A stretch of 64,000 bases of DNA from Corbicula japonica (lineage: Eukaryota > Mollusca > Bivalvia > Venerida > Cyrenidae): positions 62,001-126,000 of the forward strand of contig JAZAYU010000881.1 of the NCBI GenBank assembly GCA_038501625.1, written 5' to 3'. Under the pieces are notes generated by a model. The model did not search any database, was not told the origin of the DNA, and worked only from the letters and a program-made list of their open reading frames with translations. Positions 1 to 10,289 of the stretch are shown here, piece after piece. How positions within the stretch are numbered: the stretch's first letter is position 1; each line of letters opens with the position of its first letter. The translations under genes were made by a program, and so were the position numbers.

Positions 1-1050
1 TTACCTAAGTTTCACGTTGCCCTGTGTGGAGGAAATACGTTCAAAGCACTGATTATTATAAATAGCGATTGATTTTGGATTTGTTTATCATGTAAAAGCG
101 CCACCTGTCGGTCAGACTTTTTATATACATGTAGCGATGTCTCTAGACGTTCGTCAGAGCAGTGTGATACTGATCAATGACAGAACGTCTAGATGATCTA
201 GACGAAACAACATTATGAAGTTAAATTATTTGCCCGACCACGTAACATCACAAGGCAGGATACACGTATTCAACGATTTTGGAATTCATGTTTAGAGTTG
301 TCCGAGTCGTCCAGTTTACTGTTCGGACAACTTAGTGTTTTCTTCTGGGTCAGTTCATACATATTAAAGTGAAAGTAGGTTGAAAGTCGGATTTTAATCG
401 AGTTGAAGATAAATTGTCAGCTGCTTTTCGTTTAATAAGTGTTTATCATCATTCACATAAACTTTTCAAACTCTTAAGTTTTTAAAGTTACACAGACAAG
501 TTTATCTGTGTGTGTGTGGGAGGGATTGCGGAGAATTCATTTGTTACTTTTTCCGTGTACAGGTAGCCTACATTTTAAAATATTTCAGAACTAGTAACAT
601 ACATTGAAGGTAAAAGGTTGGAATATTGCGAATGTTAAATAAGTCTAATGAATTGACATTTTATTTTTGAACATGGCTTTGTAGTCCACTAGTCTGGAGC
701 TTTGACATGCAGAAATAGTGAAAAAATGATATTCCTATAGCGGAAAATATCAACATCTTTTCGCTAGTTAAAATATCGATATTTTTACAAATGGTTATAT
801 TTTAATGTTACCCTTTTGTTAAAACCAGGTCTCTTTAGTTATCTGATTCTAAGTTCATTAAATGCAGCTGTACGTAATTTTATTCTTATATGAAATTTAT
901 TTATTTTCTGACATGAAAAATATTGCTTTAAACCTTCTCATCAAAGTATTAATCAGTGTTAGCTATTAAAGTAAAAGGTCTGGTGTTTAATGACCATGTT
1001 ACGTAATATTATAGATAAGGCACACGTCTCATTAGCAGGCTTTCTACTGC
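1..1050. other. AT-rich non-coding stretch
   Basis: No open frame with protein-like composition is visible on either strand. The only structure I see is the inverted repeat at 142-193, listed separately. A 63-codon frame starting near 990 is driven by the CCTACTTTT low-complexity tract and is not taken as a gene. Confidence 0.6.
142..193. repeat. 11-bp perfect inverted repeat (hairpin)
   Basis: TCTAGACGTTC at 142-152 is matched by its exact reverse complement GAACGTCTAGA at 183-193 with a 30-nt loop. A further TCTAGACG follows at 198-205, so the arm sequence is present about three times. It could be the remains of a small foldback element. Confidence 0.7.
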
Positions 1051-1052
1051 TC

Positions 1053-1145
1053 CCTACTTTTCCTACTCTTTCCTACTTTTTGAATCTGATCCCTACTTTT
1101 CCCTACTCTTTTCCAAAACAGCCCTGCTATTCCTACTTTTTCATT
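1053..1145. repeat. Degenerate CCTACTTTT tandem repeat
   Basis: The motif CCTACTTTT or CCTACTCTTT recurs about seven times, separated by short spacers. A second small cluster of the same motif lies at about 1817-1860 (CCCTACG, CCTACTTTG, CCCTACTTTT). The intervening sequence 1146-1816 has no recognisable gene. Confidence 0.6.
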
Positions 1146-1881
1146 TTAAAAAAGTTTAATGAAAGTAATATTTGGTTATGATCTTTTAGTTGTATTACTA
1201 TTTCCTTGTGATTACATGTAGTAGTTGTGATGTGTTTTATGTTGTTTCACTGGTAAAATCCATCCTTGAAAGCAAGGTGCCTTGGTCAGTCAATCGGCAT
1301 CATGGCCAAAAGATTCAAGTCTTTCATGCATTAAAAGAACTGAAGAACTTATGATAGTGTTGTTTCTAACAATTTAAAAGGGCATGGTGCTGTCTAGCCT
1401 AGTTAGGGCACTACCAAAAAGGGAGGGAGAACAAACTATTGGGTTATTTAATACAGACGCCAATAAAGACCTATCTGAATTGTCATCCAAAAGTATGCAC
1501 TTCTACTTTATTAGTTTTCCTGAAGTTTAAGAAGATTTACTTGTATATACAATAGCAATTTGCATTGTGAAAAGTATGTTTCTGTAAGATTGAAGTCACT
1601 TTGAAACAGTTTTACTATAAAATATTTAATTGAAGCTTTCTAGAAAACAGAAAAAATAAAGACAAACCTTTGCATGACCATGTTTAATCTGCAAAAAATT
1701 ACAAGTTTTTTTTTAAAACTTCAACATTGAAGATTTAAGGGGAATATGTTTCAAAAAGGTTCCGTTGCAATCTAGTAATCTTGATGTATTATCATAGTTA
1801 TATTGAACTAAAAAGCATCCCTACGTTTTAATGTAAAATCCTACTTTGCCCTACTTTTAAAATAAAAAAATGCCCTAAAAT

Positions 1882-2150
1882 TGGCACTAAACATTGTAGA
1901 CTAGCATATACTTATTTCAGGTATGGGTTGCTTTGGTATATTGTCAATGAATTTCAGAGTTCTCATTCAAATGGTTTTTCTTTTGTTTTAGTATGTGCTT
2001 GGTAATTAGAACATGAATTATACTAAAATGAGCTAGCAAACATTAACAACTACATCATGAGCTAAATACATTTCTTTACTAAAATCTAGGTGGCAATATG
2101 TATTTCCTCCAAAATTCATTTTTGGGTCGGCACGACCCAGTTTAGCCGGT
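1882..2150 (+). repeat. Interspersed repeat, copy A of the 1.9-5.2 kb foldback family
   Basis: About 240 bp from GGCACTAAACATTGTAGAC to the AAAATTCATTTTTGG block match, in reverse complement, the segment 4697-4940, with scattered substitutions and small gaps. A shorter direct match lies at 5060-5150. The three copies define one dispersed repeat family. In copy A the element is followed by a short palindrome GGGTCG/CGACCC at about 2125-2140. Confidence 0.8.
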
Positions 2151-2190
2151 TTTCGACAATCGTTTTGAATTACTGCAAACCTAACAATTT

Positions 2191-2262
2191 AGGGATGCAT
2201 GCAAGACTGTCGTACCTCTTTCTTTATTTCAATTTTGTTACGACAGTCTTGCGTGCTACCCT
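2191..2262. repeat. 24-bp-arm hairpin
   Basis: The left arm, from AGGGATGCATGCAAGACTG to 2214, and the right arm 2238-2262, containing ACGACAGTCTTGCGTGC, are imperfect reverse complements with a ~24-nt loop. The core AAGACTGTCGTA pairs perfectly. No coding sequence surrounds it. Confidence 0.75.
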
Positions 2263-3329
2263 AGAATATAGTTCTTAGTTTCAAAAAGTAAGTCAATGCT
2301 GCAGAGCGGTCAATTTTGTAATGCTGTGCAAAATAATAAAAGTTATATTTAAACATATGGAATCAATCAATATTTGAAGAAATTTAACTCGTGGAACGTC
2401 AGACAAGATTTTGAGACATGAATGCGCATGAATACCTAATGGCGGATTGCCATATTGGATTCGACAACGTTCGGTTAAGACGAAAAATCCATCGCAATGA
2501 ACTGAATAGTGAGTATTTATCGAGTTAATTTCGTGATGGAATGTTTTATAACACCAAGGTTACATTTGACTGTATATTGACAATAGCATTTCTCTTTGTA
2601 AATAGAATTTTTCATATGGAAAATGGAGGTGGATTTGGTGGTTTACGAATGGTAACGTTACAAAATCTTTGTAAAACTGAACTTTTATATTCTTCTTACA
2701 GAATACTCACCGTCTTTAACTGACTGAAGTTTACCATGTTTAGATTCGAAAGTCTATACCGCAGTAAACGAGATTTTGGCTCTTTAGGTTTTATTGAACG
2801 TTACGTCCCGTTACGTCATTTAATGCACTCTCCAAAACGAAAGTAGGAGTTTCAAAACACTGAGTAGGACAAAGCAAAACGTTTTTTTTTTTAATTTAGG
2901 GTCCTAATCATTGTGGCTATTTATTGTGGAACCTTGAAGCGATGTAAGTAATAAAATCATTTCAATGTATTGCATTGAAAAAAGTCGGATTTTTTACGAT
3001 TAACGAATATCCTGTAAGATTTTTATTTCCATTTAAAGCATCTGATTCACAATGTCAATGATTTATTTTTAACACATTTTGATCTGTTGAAAATTGTGTT
3101 TAAAGTAAGTTAAAAATCATACATGAATTGATTTAACAGATATATTAATGAATGCATTTTATGCATTTGATCAAAAGAACCTGAATTTTCATTGGCATCA
3201 GATAATATCCAGATCTGACTTGAATGAAATTTTCCCATATCATAACCTATTCCCAAATCATAACCGGCTGCATAGTTGACACAGGGTTTTCTGAATAATT
3301 GCACTTTATATGTAGACCTTCTGAAATGC
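2263..3329. other. Non-coding, no recognisable feature
   Basis: Only short random frames are present. There is an A/T homopolymer near 2882 and no repeat I could match elsewhere in the window. Confidence 0.5.
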
Positions 3330-3500
3330 ATATTGGGAATCGCCACATTCAGAAAAAAACATCCTCACCACAGAGTCAAGAGAAGAGAGGGAGAGAGCAT
3401 TGTAAATAAAATGATCAGTTTCAAAAGAGACTGTCAGACGCCACTAACAATGAACAAAAATGAGAACCCGAGTGGTCACCGCCTTGGAACGGTCAGTGAA
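3330..3500 (+). repeat. Diverged copy of the Penelope-associated 3' repeat
   Basis: The order of blocks GGAATCGCCACA, AGAGAGCAT, CAGTTTCAAAA, CGCCAC, GAGAACC and TCACCGCCTTGGAACGGTCAGTG is the same as in the sequences that flank the Penelope-like ORFs at 26.43-26.76 and 62.48-62.83 kb. This copy is more diverged and no reverse transcriptase sequence is attached to it. The 141-codon frame across it is a shadow of the repeat. Confidence 0.65.
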
Positions 3501-4195
3501 ATCCGCTATCAGAAGTTTTTACTACCCCGGTACTTTCAATTTTGTCTTGCACTCCATTCAATGATGTCTCACAGGTCATTTAATCAGAACAGATATTCTC
3601 AAAATAACCCAGGGAAAACCAAAAGAAGAATAAGAGTAGAACCTCAGGGATTCACTGAGTATACAGAACAGGAACTTCACAAATTATATGAATTTATTTA
3701 ATAGTACATGTATCTCTTAAATGCATTTCGGGTGAATTTAGCATCCTGGAAGAAAGAATAATCATGTATTTATTTATTATATGTATATTAATTTGTTTAC
3801 TTAATTATTCATAAACAGGTTTAGATGATCTTTGGATCTGGTCAGACCCGTATCAACTAAGTTTGGCATAATACCCCATTTGAAGCTGCATAGAACTGTT
3901 TGACATCATGCAATGAAGTGGACAACAAAAGTGAAGGTAAAATAAAAATGTTTGAGTTAAATCCACAATGACTGTTTTAGGAGATGTAATTTTTGTAAAC
4001 AATATATTTTAGTTTATTTGTAATGCTTGAGCTACCATAACGCTGTGTCAACATTGCAACTGGTAAATTCTTGTAACATGTAAGTGCATGGGTGGGGTAC
4101 AAATCCATATAACATTTTTCCGGATCTGGATATTTTTAGATGGAAATTCAGGTTCCTGTAATCTGATTAATCAGTGTTTATTTATATTGACATGC

Positions 4196-4290
4196 AGCCA
4201 GACTGGTTTAGGTGGAGCGACAACTAGTACTACCCACAAGATTTAGCCAGACTGGTTTAGGTGGGGCGACTACTACCCACAAGGTTCATG
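4196..4290 (+). repeat. Two-unit tandem duplication (~50 bp)
   Basis: AGCCAGACTGGTTTAGGTGG, then GCGAC, TACTACCCACAAG, occurs twice in direct order. The first unit has a 6-bp insertion (AACTAG). The flanks 3501-4195 and 4291-4640 show nothing recognisable. Confidence 0.75.
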
Positions 4291-4639
4291 CTCTGGGCCC
4301 AAAAATACAGTATGAATGGACTTAAAGCAATTTGATGTTATTTATTCTGTTTTCTGTTTCAACAGTGCAACAGTAATTACTATGCTGATATGATATTACT
4401 TATATCACTTCAGAAATTAGAAATTTTCTACAGAACAATGTTAATTATTACCTCAAATACCTAATGCAAATAATGTAAATTCAGTATTGAACAGTTTGAT
4501 CTCACGTGGCATTAAAATAAAGTTTAAAACTTTCCCCAAATCTGTTATCCGTACTGAATGGGTGAGATCTGTAACCATTTACAAATATCTTACGGGGATT
4601 TCCACAAGAGAAACATTTACATCACCCATTTTATGTATA

Positions 4640-5190
4640 ACTCAAATTAAGAGGTCGCAAACAATGCAAATGGCGAAAACATGCTAAAATTTCAAGAAAT
4701 GAATTTGGGGGAAATACTTATTGCCACCTAGATTACAGTAAATAAATGTATTTAGCTCAGGATGTAGTAAATGTTTGCAAGCTCAATTTAGTCTAATTCA
4801 TGTTCTAATTACCAAGCACATACTAAAACAAAAGAAAAACCATTTGCATGAGAACTCTGAAATTCATGGACAATATACCAAAGCAACTAATACCTGAAAT
4901 AAGTATATGCTGGTCTACAATGTTTAGAGCCAATCTGTCAAAATAATGTTAGGGTTTTGAAGAAATTCAAGGAAAACTTACTTCCTACTACACTTTCTAC
5001 TTTCACTTTGAACCAGGAAGTAAGATTTCCTTGATTTTCTTACATTATTTTGACGAATTGGCACTACATCCATAGCTAAATACGTTTAATAACTAAAATC
5101 CAGGTGGCAATAAGTATTTCCCTCAAAATTCATTTTTTGAAAGTTTAGCCTATTTTTGCCATTTGCAATGTTTGCGATACCTTAAGTTTC
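4640..5190. repeat. Large imperfect palindrome, copies B (-) and C (+) of the foldback family
   Basis: The sequence 4645-4925 reads in reverse complement into copy A. The sequence 5060-5190 reads in the direct orientation of copy A, but lacks about 165 bp of the inner part. Together they make a foldback of roughly 540 bp. The outer arms match out to TTTGCGA/TCGCAAA near 4652 and 5175 and then diverge, which marks the likely element ends. No ORF lies inside. Confidence 0.75.
4931..5063. repeat. Central hairpin of the palindrome
   Basis: GCCAATCTGTCAAAATAATG at 4930-4949 pairs with the reverse complement at 5043-5062. An inner arm AAGGAAAACTTACTTCCT pairs with AGGAAGTAAGATTTCCTT. The loop is about 40 nt. 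Confidence 0.8.
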
Positions 5191-5229
5191 ATAGTGTTAA
5201 ATTAAGTCTTATTAATAGTAGAATTGCCT

Positions 5230-5450
5230 AACAATTTTTCATGCCTGTGCAACCAGTGTAGAGATACAGATCAGATGGCAGATCTGATCTTGATCTGCAC
5301 TGGTCACATTATGGTCAGATATAACCTATTGAATAAAAAAGCTAACAGTTTAGATCCTAATCAGGCAGTATGGATGTGTTGGCTGATCTAGATCTACACT
5401 GATCACCCATGCCACAAAGGCATATACATGGAGGAAAAGGTTACATGGGA
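5230..5450. mobile_element. Copy of the TTAA-type MITE seen intact at 8031-8264
   Basis: It shares the diagnostic blocks CAGTGTAGA-CAGATCAG-TGATCTTGATCTGCACTGG, AATAAAAAAGC, AACAGT-TAGATCCT and GGCTGATCTAGATCTACACTG. It ends with GGAGGAAAAGGTTAC, related to the 3' terminus of the 8-kb copy. The termini are too worn to give a target duplication. The interval 5451-5984 shows nothing further. Confidence 0.65.
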
Positions 5451-5984
5451 CAAATTGTGCAGGAGCCTATAGGAATTCAAGATGGCACAAAGCTTACATC
5501 AGAAAAACCTCTTTTGTGTGATATTTATAAAAAAAATCCTTAAAAACGAATTGTGACAACAGTGTAATCTGTTAACTGTTGAACTGCAACAGCTATTTAT
5601 GTACATCTTCATAAGTAACAAAAAGTACAGTGAAATTGACTTGGGTTATTTGTTATGATTTAAAATACAACATTTATTTTCAGCCATGTGTACCATCAGT
5701 CTAGTAAAAGCTGTGGACTTGAAACGTTTGCAAAATTGGTAGAAAACTAGGGAGCAGAATATGAATGTTACTGTAAAAAATGGAGACAATGTTTGCATTT
5801 TTTTATTTCCATGTATTAGAGCTGCATGACTGTATGATAGAGACACTTAATCTATCTGTTAATGTTGGTATTTGTATCTTATAACTAGAAAACATAAAAT
5901 TGTGTTTGTATGTTTGTGAAGACTTGTAAGACCTCAGTTCACAAGAATATTAATCAACCTATAAAAAGTTACTGTGTTGTTTTT

Positions 5985-6160
5985 GACCCTTTCTTCCATG
6001 AATACATGACATGAGTGACCAGTGTATATCCAGATCAGCAGGCATATCTGTGCAGACTTAATAGGATCTACATGGTTCATAATAAGATTAATGAGGCTAT
6101 TTCTTACAAATATGCAAACAGTGTAGATTCCAATCAATCCAGATCTGACACCAGAATTAT
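5985..6160. mobile_element. Decayed copy of the same TTAA-type MITE
   Basis: It starts with GACCCTTTCTTCCATG, matching the left end CCCTTTCCTCCA of the intact copy. It then has CCAGTGTATATCCAGATCAG and AACAGTGTAGATTCC. Short frames here are not genes. The interval 6161-6375 is featureless. Confidence 0.55.
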
Positions 6161-6375
6161 ATTGTTTGTGACAACATGATTGAGCTGATGTAAATTTTCA
6201 GGTCAAGGTCACATTTGATGGAGTTAATCCCTTTCTGTACTTTTATTTTAACAGAAAAACTTAATGTTGACTATAACTTTTCCTTTTCTTAATATTTCTA
6301 CATCAAACTTTCAAATTATATTGCTCATGACAACACACTCATTATGACTCCAAGTTCTTTATGTTAAGATGGGTT

Positions 6376-6392
6376 CCCCCCCCCCCCCCCCC
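6376..6392 (+). repeat. Poly-C tract (17 C)
   Basis: An uninterrupted run of 17 C residues. Length is likely to be uncertain in any sequencing read. Confidence 0.9.
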
Positions 6393-6796
6393 TCTTGTTC
6401 GCAAGGGTCAGAATGATTTTTTAATATTTTTTTGTAATTTTCAAAAGTCAAAAGGTTATTTCCTGGGTCAAATGTCTGTATGATTAAGGCAATTCCAAGG
6501 AGTTAAGGTTGATCATAAGAAATGAATAAAATATGGTCAGTTTCAAAACATACACCACAACCAATGAACAAATATGAGATCCCAAGGGTTACCATGTCAA
6601 CAGTCAGGATAAATGTTTGACTAAAGTTTCATGAAATTTCTTCTAAGGGTTGAAAAGTTATGGACCGGACACCAAATATGCTCAAACATCACAGGCAGCC
6701 TTGACCTTGAGTCAGCCAGGTTATAACATTGGTTCAGCACATCATGTTCATGAACTGAACATTCCACTTAAGTTTCATGATATTCATTCCAGGGGT

Positions 6797-7690
6797 TCAG
6801 AGACCAACAATTAACTTGCCAGTTTGTGTACAATCAAACCTGTCTTAAAATAGCAGCCACCCAAGGGAGTGACAAAAAGTGGCTGCTTTATACAGGTGGC
6901 TGTTAAAGACAGGTTAAAATTGGAATAAAATGTCAGTTAAGGACATATTCAAACTGGCTGTTTAAGACAGATGGTTGCTATTCGCAGGTGGCTGCTATTG
7001 CAGGTTTCACTGTACATACACTGTATAAAGCTGAGACCTCTCTTAAATTTAGTCTTAACATTTTGAGAATGTGCTACAAATGTCTTGTTATTGTCGTTGT
7101 TGTTTTACATACAAACAGTGAATAAAATAATCAGAAAAGCCAGATTTTCAAAGTGCTTTAAGGTGAGAACGTTTATTAGGTCAGTATGCATAGAAAATGA
7201 CAAAATTTACACTATAAAATCTTCCAGAGCAAAGTTCTTAATATTGCATAACACAGATCTAAGCAGCAAAGTTCATCAGGTCATTGTCCAGCAACTGGAG
7301 CAATAAACTGGTAAACATCATAATATAGCTGAAGACAGGTAAATTATTGGATTTTGTCACTTGAAATTTTCACTCTGCTACTAAAATTTTTGTTTCAAAT
7401 TTTTTCACTGAACAACCAGTGAATGAATTGTTCAGGTAAGAGTGAATTTTAAGGTGATATAAAGCTTGTGTAAAAATCTGGTTAATAACTGTAGAAAATC
7501 AAAGGTTAAAAACAGAATTTTAACGAAAAAAATCCCAGGGCGGGCCCATGGTCAATTTAACAACACGATTTAAATAATTTGTGTGGAAATAATCAAAATC
7601 AATATTCATACCAAGTTTCATGACAATCGGACAAAAAATGTAACCTCTATTGCGTTAACAAAATTTTTGCTCTAATCTGACCTAGTGACC
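6797..7690 (+). repeat. Segmental duplication, copy 1
   Basis: This matches 7965-8890 in the same order and orientation at an offset of about 1.0-1.2 kb, with point differences and small indels. Shared landmarks include TTGCCAGTTTGTGTACA, CAGCTGAGACCTCTCTT, CACAGATCTAAGCAG, ATAGCTGAAGACAGGTAAA, GAACAACCAGTGAA and GACCTAGTGACC. Copy 1 carries an extra 178-bp element at 6833-7010 that copy 2 lacks. No ORF is conserved between the copies, so the unit is not coding. Confidence 0.85.
6833..7010. mobile_element. Small TIR element, 178 bp, TGTACA target duplication
   Basis: It is flanked by TGTACA at 6827-6832 and 7011-7016. The ends are related in inverted orientation: ATCAAACCTG on the left and CAGGTTTCAC on the right, followed inward by ATAGCAGCCACC and GGTGGCTGCTAT. 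The duplicate locus at about 7993 has a single TGTACA and no insert, which is a direct empty-site control. The 6-bp duplication fits several DNA-transposon superfamilies; I cannot assign it. Confidence 0.85.
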
Positions 7691-7910
7691 TTGACATTGA
7701 GCCGGCCATGTTGGAACATGGGTTCTGCACGACGTCTTGATGGGGAGAACATTCGCCTTAAGTTTCATGAAATTCCTTCTAGGGGTTGAAAAGTTATGGA
7801 CCGGACACGAAATGTACGCGCACGGAAGGACGGACGGTCGGACGGACAGAAAGACGGACAGGACGAAGACCATTCCTATATCCCCCAGCCGCTATGCGGC
7901 TGATACTGAT
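7691..7910 (+). repeat. Interspersed repeat with GGAC-rich tail
   Basis: The sequence has GAAAAGTTATGGACCGGACAC, then a run of GGACGGACGG-type units at about 7827-7865, then CATTCCTATATCCCCC. A related block without the GGAC run lies at about 6640-6720 (AAAAGTTATGGACCGGACAC). Overlapping frames on both strands are shadows of this low-complexity tail. Confidence 0.65.
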
Positions 7911-7964
7911 ACTAGTCTTAGATAAAACTGATACAAGTCTTAGAAAAAATCAAGTGCATGAGTT

Positions 7965-8890
7965 CTGAGACATCCTATTAATTTGCCAGTTTGTGTACAT
8001 ACATTGTATACAGCTGAGACCTCTCTTTAACCCTTTCCTCCATATATACCCATTTTAACGCTTCTGCGACAAGTGTAGATCCAGATCAGCTGGCACATTC
8101 GTGCCGTGTGATCATGATCTGCACTGGTCCCATTTTGGTAAGAAATAACCAAATGAATAAAAAAGCGAACAGTGTAGATCCTGACAAGATGGCACGGATG
8201 TGCCGGCTGATCTAGATATACACTGTTCGTCCGCGTAATATAGTTGTGACATTGAAGGAACGGGTTAATATAGTCTGAACATTTTTAGAATGTGCTTTAA
8301 ATTTGTTTTAGTTGTTGTTTTACATAAAAACAGTGTATAAAATATTAAGAAAAGCCTGATATTCACAGTGCTATAAAGTAAGAATCTTAATTTGGTCAGT
8401 ATCCATAGAAAATGAAAACAAAATGCCTTATAAAAACTTCCAGACCAAAGTAACACAGATCTAAGCAGGAAAGTTCAGTAGGTCATTGTAACAACAGGAG
8501 GAATGAACTAATACATCATTGAATCTAAATATAGCTGAAGACAGGTAAAACTATTGGAATTTGGACACTTGAAATTTTCACCCTGCTACTAAAAGTTTTG
8601 TTTAAAATTTTATCACTGAACAACCAGTGAAGATTGAATTTTAAGATGGTATAAAATTTGTGCCAAAATCTGGTTTATAACTGTAGAAAATCAAAGGTTA
8701 AAAATAAAATTAAAAAAAAAACCAGGGCGGGGCCCCCTGGCAATTCAAGAACATGATTTTTATAATTTGAGTAGAGATCATCAATATCAATATTCATACA
8801 AAATTTGATGACAATCGGATAAAAAATGTGACCTCTATTGCATTATCAAAATTTTTGTTTTAAATTTTCGTCTGACCTAGTGACCTAGTT
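7965..8890 (+). repeat. Segmental duplication, copy 2
   Basis: This is the partner of 6797-7690. It lacks the 178-bp element of copy 1 but contains a 234-bp TTAA-flanked element at 8031-8264. Outside the two insertions the copies align throughout with moderate divergence, so the duplication is old. Confidence 0.85.
8031..8264. mobile_element. MITE with TTAA target duplication, piggyBac-like
   Basis: TTAA at 8027-8030 and 8265-8268 flanks an element with inverted ends CCCTTTCCTCCA and, in reverse complement of the right end, CCCGTTCCTTCA. The allelic position in copy 1 (near 7045) has a single TTAA and no insert. A TTAA target and CCC termini are typical of piggyBac-type elements. The element has no ORF and must be non-autonomous. 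Internally it repeats the block CAGTGTAGATC/GATCTAGATATACACTG in inverted orientation. Related copies lie at 5.2, 6.0 and 45.9 kb. Confidence 0.85.
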
Positions 8891-9063
8891 TTGACCCAGG
8901 ATGACCCAGTTTCGAAACGGATCGCCACACCACCAAAAGAAACATTCTTACCAAGTTTGGAGACAATCGGTTAAAAACTGTGGCCTCTTTCGCGTTAACA
9001 AACAAAATGTCAAAATGTTGACGGACGACGGACGACGACATCTGGTCCCCCTCTGGTCACAAT

Positions 9064-9095
9064 AGCTCACTCAGAGCCTTCGGCTCTGGTGAGCT
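9064..9095. repeat. 32-nt hairpin
   Basis: AGCTCAC pairs with GTGAGCT and CAGAGCC with GGCTCTG around a UUC-type loop, giving an almost perfect stem. It ends a repeat-like sequence (8890-9063) that contains CATTCTTACCAAGTTTGG and ACGGACGACGGACGACGAC. This could be the 3' terminal hairpin of a non-autonomous element. Confidence 0.75.
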
Positions 9096-9264
9096 AAAAA
9101 GATGGATGCATGTTCGTTGCTGTTTGATCAATATAATTATGATTTCAATACTTTAATAGAAATATTATTAAGTAGTGTAATATTTACATTTATTTGGGTC
9201 GGTTGTCTTTAAAGGAGTCTTAAAATGTTAGATATGAAAGCTATCAGTTAAAACATTTTATCAA

Positions 9265-9605
9265 CCAAACACGAAAGTGAAATATGCATATATGGTATTG
9301 TCGCACCTAGCAGACACAGCCTTCCCACGCAGGCAAGATGTAAAGAGGAAGAAAGAGCATGGGTAATACGATCAATTTCACAATAGACCATATAGATACA
9401 ACAAATAGTTATCGTAAATGAGAAACCGAGGGGTAACCGCTTTGAAACGGTCAAAACAATTTGCCACTGGGAGTGAAACCGGTTCACCAACCTCACACTT
9501 GTCCCGACAGGTTCTCTTTGAACAAACAAGTACAAGGTGTCTTGGTGAAATGACTCCAGCCAAACTATCAACTTAACAACGCCGCATGCAAAAGCACACA
9601 AACAC
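9265..9605 (+). repeat. Penelope-associated 3' repeat, solitary copy
   Basis: GAAATATGCATAT, CACAGCCTTCCCAC, AGAGCATG, GGGGTAACCGC-TTGAAACGGTCA, CAATTTGCCACTGGG, CACCAACCTCACACTTG, CAGGTTCTC and ACAAGTACAA-TGTCTTGGTGAAAT line up one by one with 26.43-26.73 and 62.48-62.77 kb. No reverse transcriptase remains next to it. The 130-codon minus-strand frame is a shadow. The interval 9606-10289 shows nothing recognisable. Confidence 0.8.
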
Positions 9606-10289
9606 ACAACACACAAGAAGCTAATAGCGTTGTAAAGCACAATGAAGAGTACTCAATGATAATTACCCAAACTTGATCAGATTTAGTTCAATAACCAGCC
9701 AAATATGCCCCATTCAACCTACAGGAAAGGCTATTTAATATCTGACATTTGCTATCCAACATGAAAAGACTATGTTTAGTCCTAATTGATATTGGTAATG
9801 TTGATGGGCTTACTTTCTCTACCTCATTCCTTAAGAATCTTCCCATCAACAGGCCAAATCAATGCGATCATTTGTGGTGTTTGATGGCTTTCAATTTTTA
9901 TTTATTATCTATTCATATATCGCTGTGGAGTTATATCTCTTTCACTGCCATTATTTGAACAAAGAAACAATGACAGCTTTCTTTTAAATCCCTTTTTACA
10001 CGACTTTTTAGAAACGTAAATGATCCAGTTTGGTAACCAGTCAGAATGTGTCTTTGTGGCTACTCCGACCCTACCACCTAACTTTTTATTACTTAACATT
10101 ATTTTCAAAATTCTTTTTGCATACCCACATGACTACCTTAGAAACATTTTTTAGTGAAATCAATCAAATAAGATTTCATAAATTTTGTCTCAATTTTTCT
10201 ACTAAGACAAAAAAAAAAGAATTTTAATTATCTTAAGAAATAAGTTAAGGGAACGTTCCGTGCTTTCCATTTTTGACGTACTCTTGATT

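Noticed and set aside
990..1181. 63-codon plus-strand frame
   Set aside because: It is produced by the CCTACTTTT repeat.
1262..1345. Short frame ILESKVPWSVNRHHG with a protein-like look
   Set aside because: Only about 30 codons with stops on both sides. A transposase remnant is possible but cannot be supported.
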